Shown here piece by piece: positions 24,965-34,815 of a DNA stretch of 64,000 nt. The first letter of the stretch is position 1. Each line of letters begins with the position of its first letter. This DNA comes from Porticoccus sp950063125 (GTDB lineage: Bacteria > Pseudomonadota > Gammaproteobacteria > Pseudomonadales > Porticoccaceae): assembly GCF_963973895.1 (NCBI RefSeq), contig NZ_CAXBBF010000001.1; one strand, 5' to 3'. The notes beneath the pieces were generated by a model. That model was not told where the DNA came from. It searched no databases and worked only from the letters and a program-made list of their open reading frames with translations. The position numbers and the translations under genes were made by a program.

Positions 24965-25799
24965 GCAGCGCATTATCACTGGCATTGCCATCGCTGTCGT
25001 TTTCTTTGCAGCACTTTTTTTGCTGGGTCCAACCGGTTTCTCTCTGGCTATTGCCTGCCTTGTTGGTGTTGGTGCCTGGGAGTGGTCCAATCTGAGTGGG
25101 CTCTCCAGTCTGTCCCAGCGGGTGTTCTACCTGTGCATCGTATTGATTGTGTTGGTACTGTCAGCCATGCTGATTGATTTTCCTTCAGTGGTAGATCTGG
25201 ACTTTAATGCTGGCCAGGCAATACTGGCGTATACCGTGCCATGGTGGGCCATCGCGTTATTGTGGGTGCAGGGGTACCCCTCAAGCGCGATCCTCTGGGG
25301 TAGCCGGTGGATGAGAGCCATCATGGGGCTGCTCGTGCTGGTGCCCACCTGGGTTGCTGCGGTTATGCTCATTCATCTCGAGCAGGGCCCTTGGCTCGTT
25401 TCCCTCGTTGTGGTGCTTGTGGCAACAGCCGACATTGGCGCCTACTTCAGTGGTCGTCGTTTCGGTCGGCGTTACCTGTCTCCCCATGTCAGCCCCAAAA
25501 AAACCTGGGAAGGACTGTTTGGCGGTGTCCTGGCAAATGTGCCCATTGTCATCGCACTGGGTTTTGGCTTTGGTTTGGACGCCCGGCACTGGCTGTTACT
25601 GGGATTTACAGTGATGGTAACGGTTCTCTCGTCTGTCCTGGGAGATCTGCTGGAAAGCATGGTTAAACGTCACCGGGGTATAAAAGACAGTGGCAACATA
25701 CTTCCCGGTCATGGCGGGTTGCTTGACCGGATTGACAGTCTGACAGCAGCCCTGCCGGTATTTGCATTAATTACCGTTTCCAGTAATGGTTGGTTCTGA
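24957..25799 (+). CDS. cdsA: Phosphatidate cytidylyltransferase
   Basis: Integral inner-membrane enzyme that makes CDP-diacylglycerol for phospholipid synthesis. The 280-residue protein is largely hydrophobic with about eight membrane segments and carries the CDS signature near the C-terminus (SVLGDLLESMVKRHRGIKDSG, then LPGHGGLLDRIDSL). The frame is open upstream to 24780 within uppS, but ATG at 24957 (MLRQRIITGIAIAVVFF) fits the family and gives an 8-nt overlap with uppS. Confidence 0.95.
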   Translation: MLRQRIITGIAIAVVFFAALFLLGPTGFSLAIACLVGVGAWEWSNLSGLSSLSQRVFYLCIVLIVLVLSAMLIDFPSVVDLDFNAGQAILAYTVPWWAIALLWVQGYPSSAILWGSRWMRAIMGLLVLVPTWVAAVMLIHLEQGPWLVSLVVVLVATADIGAYFSGRRFGRRYLSPHVSPKKTWEGLFGGVLANVPIVIALGFGFGLDARHWLLLGFTVMVTVLSSVLGDLLESMVKRHRGIKDSGNILPGHGGLLDRIDSLTAALPVFALITVSSNGWF

Positions 25800-25803
25800 C
25801 ACT

Positions 25804-26979
25804 ATGCAGCAACTGACGATTCTTGGTGCCACAGGCTCCATCGGTGTGAGCACTCTGGACGTTGTGGCAAGACACCCTGACCGATTCCGTGTTTATGCGT
25901 TGAGCGGAAACAGTCGTATTGCCGAGCTGGCCGAGCAGTGCCAGCGTTTCAACCCCTCTTTTGCGGTAGTCGCTGACGCAGATGCGGCAGGGCAATTGCG
26001 TGAAAGGTTGCACAGCTGGGGCTTGAAAACTGAGGTCCTCTGGGGAGTGGAGGGACTCTGCCAGGTTTCGTCGGCCAAAGCCGTTGATGTGGTGATGGCC
26101 GCCATTGTGGGCGCCGCTGGACTACTGCCAACCCTGGCGGCTGCTAGAGCCGGAAAAAAAGTACTTCTGGCCAATAAAGAGTCACTGGTGATGGGTGGCC
26201 AGTTATTCATGGATACTGTGCAGAAGTCTGGCGCCATCCTGTTGCCAATCGACAGTGAGCACAATGCTATTTTTCAGTGTTTGCCCCAGGGTTATGACCC
26301 AGCTGAAAAAGGTGGTGTGAGAAAAATTCTGCTCACCGCTTCGGGTGGGCCTTTCCGCAATATTCCACTGGATGATTTGTCATCTGTAACGCCGGACCAG
26401 GCCTGTGCGCATCCCAATTGGCAGATGGGGAGAAAGATCTCGGTAGATTCAGCCACGATGATGAATAAAGGGTTGGAACTGATTGAGGCATGCTGGTTAT
26501 TCGGTCTTTCGCCCGATGAAATCGATGTTGTTATTCATCCGCAGAGTGTTATTCACTCCATGGTGGAATATGTGGATGGCTCGGTACTCGCCCAATTGGG
26601 CAACCCTGATATGCGTACGCCAATAGCACACGCTCTGGCTTGGCCAGAGCGTATTGAATCGGGGGTTGCCAGCCTGGATATCATTGCCACTGCCAGGCTG
26701 GATTTTGGGGCGCCAGACTTGCAGCGCTTTCCCTGTCTGGGGCTGGCAATGCGAGCGGCAAAAGAAGGTGGCAGTGCGCCGGCCGTTCTGAATGCTGCCA
26801 ACGAAGTTGCGGTTCAAGGTTTTTTGCAGGGACGGCTTTCGTTCATCGATATTGCCCGTATCGTTGCCGAGACCCTAGAAAAACACGAAGTGGCTGAACT
26901 GGAATCTCTTGAGCATGTCCAACAGGTCGACACAGAAGCCCGTGAAGTTGCCCTAAAGCTGATTCGTTCAGCACATTAA
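25804..26979 (+). CDS. ispC: 1-deoxy-D-xylulose 5-phosphate reductoisomerase
   Basis: Second step of the MEP isoprenoid pathway, NADPH-dependent, target of fosmidomycin. The 391-residue protein has the NADPH-binding LTILGATGSIGVSTLDVV at its start, LANKESLVMGG near 125, the metal-binding LLPIDSEHNAIFQCL near 150 and the active-site loop region HPNWQMGRKISVDSATMMNK. ATG at 25804 is 4 nt after the cdsA stop. ispD and ispF of the same pathway are at 49.4-50.6 kb. Confidence 0.97.
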   Translation: MQQLTILGATGSIGVSTLDVVARHPDRFRVYALSGNSRIAELAEQCQRFNPSFAVVADADAAGQLRERLHSWGLKTEVLWGVEGLCQVSSAKAVDVVMAAIVGAAGLLPTLAAARAGKKVLLANKESLVMGGQLFMDTVQKSGAILLPIDSEHNAIFQCLPQGYDPAEKGGVRKILLTASGGPFRNIPLDDLSSVTPDQACAHPNWQMGRKISVDSATMMNKGLELIEACWLFGLSPDEIDVVIHPQSVIHSMVEYVDGSVLAQLGNPDMRTPIAHALAWPERIESGVASLDIIATARLDFGAPDLQRFPCLGLAMRAAKEGGSAPAVLNAANEVAVQGFLQGRLSFIDIARIVAETLEKHEVAELESLEHVQQVDTEAREVALKLIRSAH

Positions 26980-27040
26980 TAAAGCGAGCCGTCTTTTCAG
27001 CAAGCAGAAAGGGCAAAAATATTCACTTCAGGAAGTAATA

Positions 27041-28396
27041 ATGGATTTAATCCAAACAATTTTTTTCATGTTGGTGGCACTGGGGATTCTGGTCACCTTT
27101 CATGAGTTTGGCCATTTCTGGGTAGCCCGCCGCTGCGGTATCAAAGTATTGCGTTTCTCCGTCGGGTTCGGCACACCGCTGGTGCGCTGGCACGATAAAT
27201 TGGGTACAGAGTTTGTCATCGCCGCACTGCCTCTCGGGGGTTATGTGAAGATGGTGGACGAGCGTGAGGGCAATGTGGCGGCTGAAGACTTGCCGTATGC
27301 GTTTACTCAAAAGAGCGTTTGGCAGCGGATGGCCGTGGTTATTGCCGGCCCAGTGGCGAATTTTGTGCTGGCTATTCTGGTCTACTGGTTGATATACAGC
27401 CTGGGTGTCACCGGTATGGCGCCGGTTATTGATTCGGTTGCCCCGGGTTCAGTGGCGGAGCGTGCCGGTTTGCAGCAGGGCCAGGAAATTGTTGCCGTCG
27501 ATGGCAAGCCTACACCTACCTGGCAAGCACTCAATGAGCAGTTGGTCGGTCGGATTGGTGAGACGGGCTCAATAAGCTTCACGGCTAAGCAGCCTGACAG
27601 GACCCAGACCTATGAGTATCGAGGTCAACTGGAAACCTGGTTGATGGAAGCCGATCAGCCAGATCCTATCGGCGGACTGGGACTGACGCTCTACACGCCT
27701 CCAATTCTTCCGGTTGCCGAGGACATTACTTCCGGTGGTCCGGCGGATCAGGCGGGTCTGGTTGCCGGCGATAGAATATTAAAGGCCGATGGCGCCGTCA
27801 TGGGCGACTGGATCAGCTGGGTAAATTATGTGCGGGCCAGACCGGCTGTTGCCATTGATATCAGTGTGCGGAGAGGTGAGGATGTCTTTACCACGCGCCT
27901 GGTACCCGAGCAGGTCATTGGCGATGATGGTAAAGCAATAGGTCAGGTAGGGATGTCCGTCCGGATGCCGGAATGGCCTGAGCATATGATCCGAAAAACC
28001 GATTACAGCCTGTTTGGGGCGCTCGGTCGGGGTGTCGAGCAGACATGGAATATGTCCGTGTTGATACTCGACTCGGTAAAAAAGATGCTTACAGGACTGA
28101 TTTCCTCAAAACACTTGAGTGGGCCCATCACCATTGCTAAAGTGGCGGGCGCTTCTGCCCAATACGGGTTTACGGCCTATCTCGGATTTTTGGCCTTTCT
28201 CAGTGTTAGTCTGGGTGTTTTGAATTTGCTCCCCATCCCGGTTCTGGATGGGGGACACCTGATGTATTACATGATAGAAGCAATAAAAGGGAAACCGGTG
28301 TCCGAAAAAATCCAGATGATTGGCTTCCGGATTGGGATGTTCCTAGTGATTGGGTTGATGTTGCTCGCCCTCTACAATGATCTGATGCGGCTGTAG
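27041..28396 (+). CDS. rseP: Site-2 intramembrane metalloprotease RseP
   Basis: Cuts the transmembrane anti-sigma factor RseA after DegS, releasing sigma-E, and also removes signal peptide remnants. The 451-residue protein has the zinc motif TFHEFGHFW near residue 20 in helix 1, two PDZ domains (about 115-215 and 220-300; VAPGSVAERAGLQQGQEI, GGPADQAGLVAGDRIL) and the second active-site motif NLLPIPVLDGGHL near 395. It lies directly upstream of bamA, as in most gammaproteobacteria. Confidence 0.97.
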   Translation: MDLIQTIFFMLVALGILVTFHEFGHFWVARRCGIKVLRFSVGFGTPLVRWHDKLGTEFVIAALPLGGYVKMVDEREGNVAAEDLPYAFTQKSVWQRMAVVIAGPVANFVLAILVYWLIYSLGVTGMAPVIDSVAPGSVAERAGLQQGQEIVAVDGKPTPTWQALNEQLVGRIGETGSISFTAKQPDRTQTYEYRGQLETWLMEADQPDPIGGLGLTLYTPPILPVAEDITSGGPADQAGLVAGDRILKADGAVMGDWISWVNYVRARPAVAIDISVRRGEDVFTTRLVPEQVIGDDGKAIGQVGMSVRMPEWPEHMIRKTDYSLFGALGRGVEQTWNMSVLILDSVKKMLTGLISSKHLSGPITIAKVAGASAQYGFTAYLGFLAFLSVSLGVLNLLPIPVLDGGHLMYYMIEAIKGKPVSEKIQMIGFRIGMFLVIGLMLLALYNDLMRL

Positions 28397-28436
28397 CTGC
28401 AGTAACCAACAAGAATCAAGAGAAAACCAGTCTCCA

Positions 28437-30791
28437 ATGAAACACTTTTATCTATTGTTGTGCCTTTTTTTTCTGGCTGTCTCGGTTCGAGCAGAAGTGT
28501 TTCAGGTCGAAGATATTCGTATCGATGGTTTGCAGCGGGTGTCTTCCGGCACCGTGTTCGCCTCCATGCCGCTCAGTGTGGGCGATCTGGTCGATGAGGA
28601 TACGGTACGTCGTGCTACGAGGGCGCTTTTCCGCACAGGCTATTTTGATGATATTCGTATATCGCGAGATGGTGGCATTCTGATTGTTTCTGTCAAGGAA
28701 CGCCCCGCCGTCGCCCAAATAACCATGGAGGGCAACAAGGCGATACCAACAGAAGAACTGCTAAAAGCACTGCGGGATAATGGTCTGGCCGAGGGGCAAA
28801 TATTCCGCCAATCCATTCTTGAAGGGATGTCCCAAGAGCTTGAACGTCAGTATGTGTCACAGGGTAGATATGGCGCGAAAGTGACTACTGATCTCCAGGA
28901 AATGCCAAGAAATCGTCTTGCTATCAATATTGTTGTGGACGAAGGCCAGGTCGCTTCAATCAAAAAAATCAACATTGTCGGTAACCGCGCTTTTGAAAAG
29001 GATCAGTTGCTGGGATTGTTCGAGCTGAAAACCACGAATTGGCTTTCCTGGATGTTTGGCGATGACAAATACTCCAGGGAAAAACTGGCTGGTGATATTG
29101 AGCGGGTTGAATCCTGGTATCTTGATCGCGGTTATTTGAAGTTTAGTATTGAATCCTCGCAGGTCACCATCAGTCCGGATCGCAAATCGGTCTTTATTAC
29201 AGTCAATATCAATGAAGGTGATATTTATACGGTGGATGAAATCAGGCTGGCGGGTGACCTGATTGTGTCTGAGGACGAAATTCGTCGTCTCATCATGCTG
29301 AAGAAAGAACAGACATTTTCCCAAGTGTCGATGACCAATACATCGGAGCTCATTACCCAGCGTTTGGGAAACGAGGGCTACACATTTGCAGAGGTCAACG
29401 GTTCTCCAGAGATTAACGAGGACGACAAAACCGCAACGGTGACATTCTTTATCAACCCTGGGAAGCGTGCCTATGTCAGACGGGTTGAGTTCCGTGGTAA
29501 CACCAAAACCATGGATGAAGTCTTGCGTCGTGAGATGCGGCAGATGGAAGGTGCATCTGCCTCGACCAGGAAAATAGAACAGTCCAAAACCCGTCTGAAC
29601 CGCACTGGCTTTTTTAAAGAAGTGACCGTGGATACGCAGCAGGTACCGGGCACGAATGACCAGGTTGATGTGGTTTACACGGTAGAAGAGCAGCCGTCGG
29701 GCAGTATCGGCGCGAGTCTGGGCTTTGCACAAACCTACGGTTTGGTGATCGGCGGTAATATTCAGGAGCGCAATTTTCTTGGTACTGGCAACAATGTGGG
29801 AATAGGTGTCAACCGTAGTCAATATTCCACCAACTTCTCTTTTAGTGCCACTGACCCCTACTTTACCCGGGATGGAATTTCTGCGGGGTTTGGGGTTTTT
29901 TACCGCAAGACCGATTATGGTGAGGTGAACCTGTCCAGTTTCACCACGGACAGCTTTGGTGGCAACCTGACGTTTGGCTACCCCATATCCGAGATTTCAA
30001 GCGTCGGTTTTGGCCTCGGCTTCGAAAATTTGAAACTTGATGAGGGCGCATTTGCTTCTGAAGGCGTTAAGGAATTTATTGACCGGAACGGCGAGGACTT
30101 TAATATTTTTACGACCAGCCTATCCTGGGGTTATTCCACCCTCAACCGTGGTCGGCTCGCAACCACAGGTACCTCTCACAGAGTGACGGGGGAGCTGGCT
30201 GTCCCTGGAAGTGATCTCGAATATTACAAGGCATCCTATGCAGGACAGCATTACCGTCCACTGACTTCTTCACTTACCATGCGGCTGCGGGCAGACCTGG
30301 GTTATGGTGAGAGCTATGGTGGCACCTCGGTATTCCCCTTCTTCAAACATTACTACGGTGGTGGTAATGGTTCGGTGCGTGGCTACAAGAACAATACGCT
30401 TGGCCCACGAGATATATCGAGGAATCCCTTTAATTGTGCGGATGCCAATGACCTGAGCACCTGTGAAACAGATGACGACCCCTTTGGTGGTAATGTACTA
30501 GTTGCCGGCAGTGTAGAAGTCATGTTCCCTGTCCCCTTTATCAAGGATCAGCGCTCTCTGCAGGCGGCTGTTTTCCTTGATGCGGGTAACGTTTTTGATA
30601 CTGATTGCGGTGACAGAGGTGAAGATTTCTGTCAGGAGCCGGACGTCGGTGAACTTCGCTACTCGGTGGGTATAGGTGGCACCTGGATCAGTGGTTTTGG
30701 CCCGATAACGGCCAGTATTGCCTTCCCGTTGAATGCTGGTGAAGAGGATGAGCGTGAAGTCTTCCAGTTTCAGCTCGGGCAGACTTTTTGA
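28437..30791 (+). CDS. bamA: Outer membrane protein assembly factor BamA
   Basis: Essential outer-membrane barrel that folds and inserts beta-barrel proteins. The 784-residue precursor has a signal peptide (LLLCLFFLAVSVRAEV), five POTRA domains (about 22-420; FQVEDIRIDGLQRVSSGTV is the first) and a C-terminal 16-strand barrel with the loop-6 motif VRGYKNNTLGPR near residue 650. It ends in a phenylalanine (FQLGQTF), as expected for the beta-signal. It is followed by skp, whose chaperone serves the same pathway. Confidence 0.98.
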   Translation: MKHFYLLLCLFFLAVSVRAEVFQVEDIRIDGLQRVSSGTVFASMPLSVGDLVDEDTVRRATRALFRTGYFDDIRISRDGGILIVSVKERPAVAQITMEGNKAIPTEELLKALRDNGLAEGQIFRQSILEGMSQELERQYVSQGRYGAKVTTDLQEMPRNRLAINIVVDEGQVASIKKINIVGNRAFEKDQLLGLFELKTTNWLSWMFGDDKYSREKLAGDIERVESWYLDRGYLKFSIESSQVTISPDRKSVFITVNINEGDIYTVDEIRLAGDLIVSEDEIRRLIMLKKEQTFSQVSMTNTSELITQRLGNEGYTFAEVNGSPEINEDDKTATVTFFINPGKRAYVRRVEFRGNTKTMDEVLRREMRQMEGASASTRKIEQSKTRLNRTGFFKEVTVDTQQVPGTNDQVDVVYTVEEQPSGSIGASLGFAQTYGLVIGGNIQERNFLGTGNNVGIGVNRSQYSTNFSFSATDPYFTRDGISAGFGVFYRKTDYGEVNLSSFTTDSFGGNLTFGYPISEISSVGFGLGFENLKLDEGAFASEGVKEFIDRNGEDFNIFTTSLSWGYSTLNRGRLATTGTSHRVTGELAVPGSDLEYYKASYAGQHYRPLTSSLTMRLRADLGYGESYGGTSVFPFFKHYYGGGNGSVRGYKNNTLGPRDISRNPFNCADANDLSTCETDDDPFGGNVLVAGSVEVMFPVPFIKDQRSLQAAVFLDAGNVFDTDCGDRGEDFCQEPDVGELRYSVGIGGTWISGFGPITASIAFPLNAGEEDEREVFQFQLGQTF

Positions 30792-30821
30792 TAATTTCAT
30801 TAAAACGAATGGAGAATTGAT

Positions 30822-31352
30822 GTGCGTGTAGTTAAAAAGTTATTCATTGTCACAGTTGCCCTGTTTAGCGTTTCTGCATTTTCGGCTGAGGGAAACGCCG
30901 CGGAGGGGAATATTGCCATTGTGGATTTTGGCAGGGCAATTTTCGGTACTGATGTGGCCAAAGCCCGCCTGAAACAGAAGCAGGGTGAGTCGGATTACGC
31001 CGGTCTTGAAGCAAAATATGAGAGTACGGTTGCCGACATGAAGTCACTGAAACAGGAAGTTGACAGCAAAAGCATGACCTGGTCACAGGAGCAGGCAGAA
31101 GAGGCACAGAAGAAAATGGAATACTACCGTGCCGACCTGGAGCTGATAACCCGAAAAATTAAGGCGGACCAAAAAGATCTGCAGAACAGTATTGTTCAGG
31201 AATTGCGTCCAAAAGCTGCCGAGGCTCTCCAGGAAGTCGTCGATGAGGAAGGGATCGTATTATTGATTAATGCTGAGGCTGTGGTCACGGCGGCTCCTTC
31301 ACTGGATATCACAGACAAGCTCACCGATCGGTTGAATAAAAAGACAAAGTAA
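30822..31352 (+). CDS. skp: Periplasmic chaperone Skp/OmpH
   Basis: Trimeric periplasmic holdase that escorts unfolded outer-membrane proteins to BAM. The 176-residue precursor has a signal peptide (KKLFIVTVALFSVSAFSAEG), a short beta start (NIAIVDFGRAIFGTDVAKA) and a long charged coiled coil (about 55-135), then a final beta part (EGIVLLINAEAVV). The start is GTG at 30822 with GGAG about 8 nt upstream. It sits between bamA and lpxD in the usual order. Confidence 0.92.
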   Translation: MRVVKKLFIVTVALFSVSAFSAEGNAAEGNIAIVDFGRAIFGTDVAKARLKQKQGESDYAGLEAKYESTVADMKSLKQEVDSKSMTWSQEQAEEAQKKMEYYRADLELITRKIKADQKDLQNSIVQELRPKAAEALQEVVDEEGIVLLINAEAVVTAAPSLDITDKLTDRLNKKTK

Positions 31353-31379
31353 ATTAGTTGATCATCAAATAGAGGGCTC

Positions 31380-32402
31380 TTGAGGGTGACAGTGAGTTAT
31401 TCTCTTAAGGATATCGCCGAGCATATTGGTGCCGATGTTTGCGGTGACAACGATTTTCGCATTTCCGGTATCAGCACACTCCGTCTGGCGGATGCGAATG
31501 AACTGGCTTTCCTTGCCAATAGCGCCTATCGCCAGGATCTGGAGAAAACACAGGCCGGGGCTGTAATCCTGAACTCGGAAATGGCGGAATATTACTCCGG
31601 CCAGAAGCTGGTTGTGGCTAACCCCTATCTTGGCTATGCACTGGCGACTGCTTTATTTGATCGCGCACCGGTTGCCGTCCCTGGCATCCATTCCAGTGCC
31701 GTTGTAGCGAACTGCGCCAATATCGATCCGACTGCAGCGATTGGTCCGCTAGCGGTGGTTGGCGAAGGGGTAACGATTGGAGCCAACACCCGGATTGGTG
31801 CCGGCACTATTATCGATAACCACGTCGCGATTGGCGAAAGCTGTCGAATTGCCGGCAATGTCAGTATCTACCACAGTGTTGTCTTGGGTGACTTTGTTAC
31901 GGTTCACAGTGGTGCCGTTATCGGCGCGGATGGTTTCGGTTTTGCTCAAAATCAGGGGCACTGGATCAAGATTCATCAGCTTGGTGGCGTTGTAATCGGC
32001 AACAATGTCGAAATAGGTGCGTGTACCACCATAGATCGTGGTGCACTTGCTGATACGGTTATTGAAGATGGTGTTATTGTAGATAACCACGTTCAGATAG
32101 CTCATAACGTTCATGTGGGCGAAAATACTGCCATGGCAGCCTTTACCGGCATATCAGGCAGCACAACTATCGGAAAAAACTGTACTTTTGCCGGTAGAGC
32201 CGGTTGTGTGGGCCATATCACACTCTGTGATGGCTCCCATTTAACCGGAGGGACCATACTGACAAAATCACTCCTTGAGCCAGGTTCATATTCATCCGGC
32301 ACAATGTTTAGTAAAACCCGTGACTGGAAAAAAAATGCAGTTCGGTTCAATCAACTGGATGATCTGGCTCAGCGAGTCAGACAACTGGAAAAAAAATTAT
32401 AG
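31380..32402 (+). CDS. lpxD: UDP-3-O-(3-hydroxyacyl)glucosamine N-acyltransferase
   Basis: Third step of lipid A synthesis, adding the N-linked hydroxyacyl chain. The product of up to 340 residues has an N-terminal uridine-binding domain (YSLKDIAEHIGADV) and left-handed beta-helix hexapeptide repeats from about 100 to 300, with GADGFGFAQNQGHWIKIHQ and the catalytic-histidine region DNHVQIAHNVHVGENTAM near 240. No ATG is available at the start: TTG 31380, GTG 31386 and GTG 31392 are all possible, and GTG 31392 would still leave a normal N-terminus. Confidence 0.95.
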   Translation: MRVTVSYSLKDIAEHIGADVCGDNDFRISGISTLRLADANELAFLANSAYRQDLEKTQAGAVILNSEMAEYYSGQKLVVANPYLGYALATALFDRAPVAVPGIHSSAVVANCANIDPTAAIGPLAVVGEGVTIGANTRIGAGTIIDNHVAIGESCRIAGNVSIYHSVVLGDFVTVHSGAVIGADGFGFAQNQGHWIKIHQLGGVVIGNNVEIGACTTIDRGALADTVIEDGVIVDNHVQIAHNVHVGENTAMAAFTGISGSTTIGKNCTFAGRAGCVGHITLCDGSHLTGGTILTKSLLEPGSYSSGTMFSKTRDWKKNAVRFNQLDDLAQRVRQLEKKL

Positions 32403-32445
32403 CCGCCGCTGTTATTGTCGCCCTGTAGAATATTGAGAAAAGCTG

Positions 32446-32880
32446 ATGGATATTACTGAAATAAAGAAGCGGTTGCCGCACCGTTACCCTTTTCTTCTGA
32501 TCGACAGGGTGGTGGAACTTGATCCGGGAAAGCGGATTCTCGCCTACAAAAATATTACCGGCAATGAAGAAGTTTTTAATGGGCATTTTCCTAACGTACC
32601 GATTTTTCCAGGCGTGATGATTATTGAAGCCATGGCTCAGGCTGCCGGTGTGTTGGGGTTTGTAACTGAGGACAAATATGCGGATGACAACGCGCTGTAT
32701 TTATTTGCTGGTGTTGATGGTGTCCGCTTCAAACGGCAAGTAATCCCGGGGGACAGATTGATGCTTGAGGCGCAAGTTGATTCAGTCAAGCGGACTATAT
32801 GGCGATTTAAATGCCGCGCAACGGTTGATAGTGAATTGGCTTGTGAAGGGACGATTTTATGCGCCCTGAAAACCTATTAG
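32446..32880 (+). CDS. fabZ: (3R)-hydroxyacyl-ACP dehydratase
   Basis: Dehydrates 3-hydroxyacyl-ACP in fatty acid elongation. The 144-residue hot-dog-fold protein starts MDITEIKKRLPHRYPFLLID and carries the catalytic His and Glu in FNGHFPNVPIFPGVMIIEAM (about H48 and E62). It competes with LpxA for hydroxyacyl-ACP, which is why lpxD-fabZ-lpxA-lpxB are usually kept together. Four bases separate it from lpxA. Confidence 0.97.
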   Translation: MDITEIKKRLPHRYPFLLIDRVVELDPGKRILAYKNITGNEEVFNGHFPNVPIFPGVMIIEAMAQAAGVLGFVTEDKYADDNALYLFAGVDGVRFKRQVIPGDRLMLEAQVDSVKRTIWRFKCRATVDSELACEGTILCALKTY

Positions 32881-32883
32881 CTT

Positions 32884-33660
32884 ATGTCTCTCATTGATCC
32901 CCGCGCCATTATTGACCCCTCCGCTGTGTTGGGCGACGGTGTCCATGTCGGCCCCTGGACCTTGATCGGCCCCGATACCGTTATCGGGGCTGGCACGGTA
33001 ATTCATTCCCATGTGGTGATTCGGGGCTTGACTACGATTGGCGAAAACAATCAAATTTTTCAGTTCTCCACGATTGGCGAAGATACCCCTGACCTGAAGT
33101 ACAAGGGTGAGCCGACACGTTTGGAAATTGGTGATAACAATACCATTCGAGAGGGTGTCACCATCCACCGGGGTACCATTCAGGACCAGGGCTTAACCTC
33201 AATTGGAAGCAATAACCTGTTGATGGCCTATGTGCATATAGGTCACGACTGTGTTGTGGGCGATAACTGTATTCTGGTCAATAATGCGTCTTTGGCGGGG
33301 CATGTCCACGTGGGAGACTGGGCGATTATTTCCGGGTATGCCCTGATCCACCAGTTCGTGTCCATTGGCGCTCATAGTTTTACCGGTGCCGCAGCCTATT
33401 TAACCCAGGATCTGCCCGCCTATGTCATGGCAGCTGGTTCTCCAGCTGAGGCGAAAACCATCAATGTAGAGGGGCTCAAACGGCGCGGTTTTGACAGAAC
33501 AGCGATTACGGCCATTAAACAAGGTTTCAAAATTCTTTATCGGCAGGGGTATGGTCTGCAGGATGCGATTGGTTTGCTGGATACTCTGGCCAGAGAACAG
33601 CCTGCGGTAAAACTATTGGTTGATTCTGTTCGCGCCTCTTCACGCGGTATTCTTCGTTAG
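32884..33660 (+). CDS. lpxA: UDP-N-acetylglucosamine acyltransferase
   Basis: First step of lipid A synthesis, O-acylating UDP-GlcNAc with hydroxyacyl-ACP. The 258-residue trimeric protein is a left-handed beta-helix (IDPSAVLGDGVHVGPWTLIG and following repeats), with the catalytic histidine in YVHIGHDCVVGDN near 120 and a helical C-terminus (LKRRGFDRTAITAIKQGF). It is 3 bp upstream of lpxB in the operon. Confidence 0.97.
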   Translation: MSLIDPRAIIDPSAVLGDGVHVGPWTLIGPDTVIGAGTVIHSHVVIRGLTTIGENNQIFQFSTIGEDTPDLKYKGEPTRLEIGDNNTIREGVTIHRGTIQDQGLTSIGSNNLLMAYVHIGHDCVVGDNCILVNNASLAGHVHVGDWAIISGYALIHQFVSIGAHSFTGAAAYLTQDLPAYVMAAGSPAEAKTINVEGLKRRGFDRTAITAIKQGFKILYRQGYGLQDAIGLLDTLAREQPAVKLLVDSVRASSRGILR

Positions 33661-33663
33661 CCC

Positions 33664-34815
33664 ATGTCATCACCCCTTAAAATTGGTCTGGTTGCCGGGG
33701 AGTCATCCGGCGATCAATTGGGTGCGGGTCTCATCAGGTCTTTAAAATTACACTACCCGGAGGCACAGTTTGAGGGCATCGGTGGCGATAAAATGTTGTC
33801 CGAGGGTTTTCGCTCTTTATTTCCCATGGATCGTCTATCAGTCATGGGGTTTATTGAGCCACTGAAACGGTTACCTGAGTTGCTCGGTATACGCCGCCAT
33901 CTCTATCAACACTTTATCAAAAACCGATTTGATCTGGTGGTGGGTATCGATTCTCCGGACTTTAACCTCGGGCTCGAAAAAAAGCTCAGGCAGCAGGGGT
34001 TGTTGACGGCACACTATGTCAGCCCTTCCGTTTGGGCCTGGCGTCAGGGGCGGGTAAAAAAAATAGCCAGTGCAGTGGATTTAATGCTGACACTTCTGCC
34101 GTTTGAAGCTGATTTCTACAAACAGCATGATGTCCCGGTTGTTTTTGTGGGCCACCCCCTCGCCGAGGAAATTCCTCTCGTTACAGATAGCATACAGGCC
34201 CGCAAGACGCTGAATCTTCCGGAAGACGGACGTATATTGACGCTGATGCCAGGTAGCAGGGCCTCTGAAGTCGATTCCCTGGGTCGATTGTTCCTTGATG
34301 TGGCACAAAGCTGTCGCCGGCAGTTACCTGGTTTGCACCTGGTTGTTCCCGCCGCCAGTCATGACCGCCTGGAGCAATTAAATGGTCTGTTGAATGAATA
34401 TCCCGAGCTGTCTGTCACGTTGCTCGAAGGCCAATCTCATCTGGCCATGGCGGCGGCAGATGTTGTGCTGTTGTCGTCCGGCACATCGACGTTGGAAGCG
34501 ATGTTGCTCAACAAGCCCATGGTGGTGAGCTACCGTCTGGGTAAATGGACCTATGCGCTGGTTTCCCGAATGCTGAAAGTCCCCTGGGTATCGTTACCTA
34601 ATCTGCTTGCGTCGGAAGCACTGGTGCCTGAGCTGCTTCAGGATAATGCCACTGTGGATAATCTAAGCAATGCCGTGTTGGCTTATTTCCTTGACGAGAA
34701 AAAAGTTCTAGCGCTGCAGCACCGATTTGCTGAGCTTCACCAGACGCTTCGCCACGGCGGCAATCGAGCCGCAGGCCAGGCGTTAGTGGACCTGTTGGAG
34801 GACCGCAGGCGATGA
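33664..34815 (+). CDS. lpxB: Lipid A disaccharide synthase
   Basis: Membrane-associated glycosyltransferase that joins lipid X and UDP-2,3-diacylglucosamine. The 383-residue protein shows LVAGESSGDQLGAGLI at the start, GIDSPDFNLGLEKKLR near 95, HYVSPSVWAWRQGRVKKI near 118 and LMPGSRASEV near 198. It overlaps rnhB by 4 nt (ATGA). Confidence 0.97.
   Translation: MSSPLKIGLVAGESSGDQLGAGLIRSLKLHYPEAQFEGIGGDKMLSEGFRSLFPMDRLSVMGFIEPLKRLPELLGIRRHLYQHFIKNRFDLVVGIDSPDFNLGLEKKLRQQGLLTAHYVSPSVWAWRQGRVKKIASAVDLMLTLLPFEADFYKQHDVPVVFVGHPLAEEIPLVTDSIQARKTLNLPEDGRILTLMPGSRASEVDSLGRLFLDVAQSCRRQLPGLHLVVPAASHDRLEQLNGLLNEYPELSVTLLEGQSHLAMAAADVVLLSSGTSTLEAMLLNKPMVVSYRLGKWTYALVSRMLKVPWVSLPNLLASEALVPELLQDNATVDNLSNAVLAYFLDEKKVLALQHRFAELHQTLRHGGNRAAGQALVDLLEDRRR

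Noticed and set aside
28956..29822. 288-codon ORF antisense to bamA
   Set aside because: It lies wholly inside bamA, lacks recognisable domains, and its length follows from the codon composition of the true gene.
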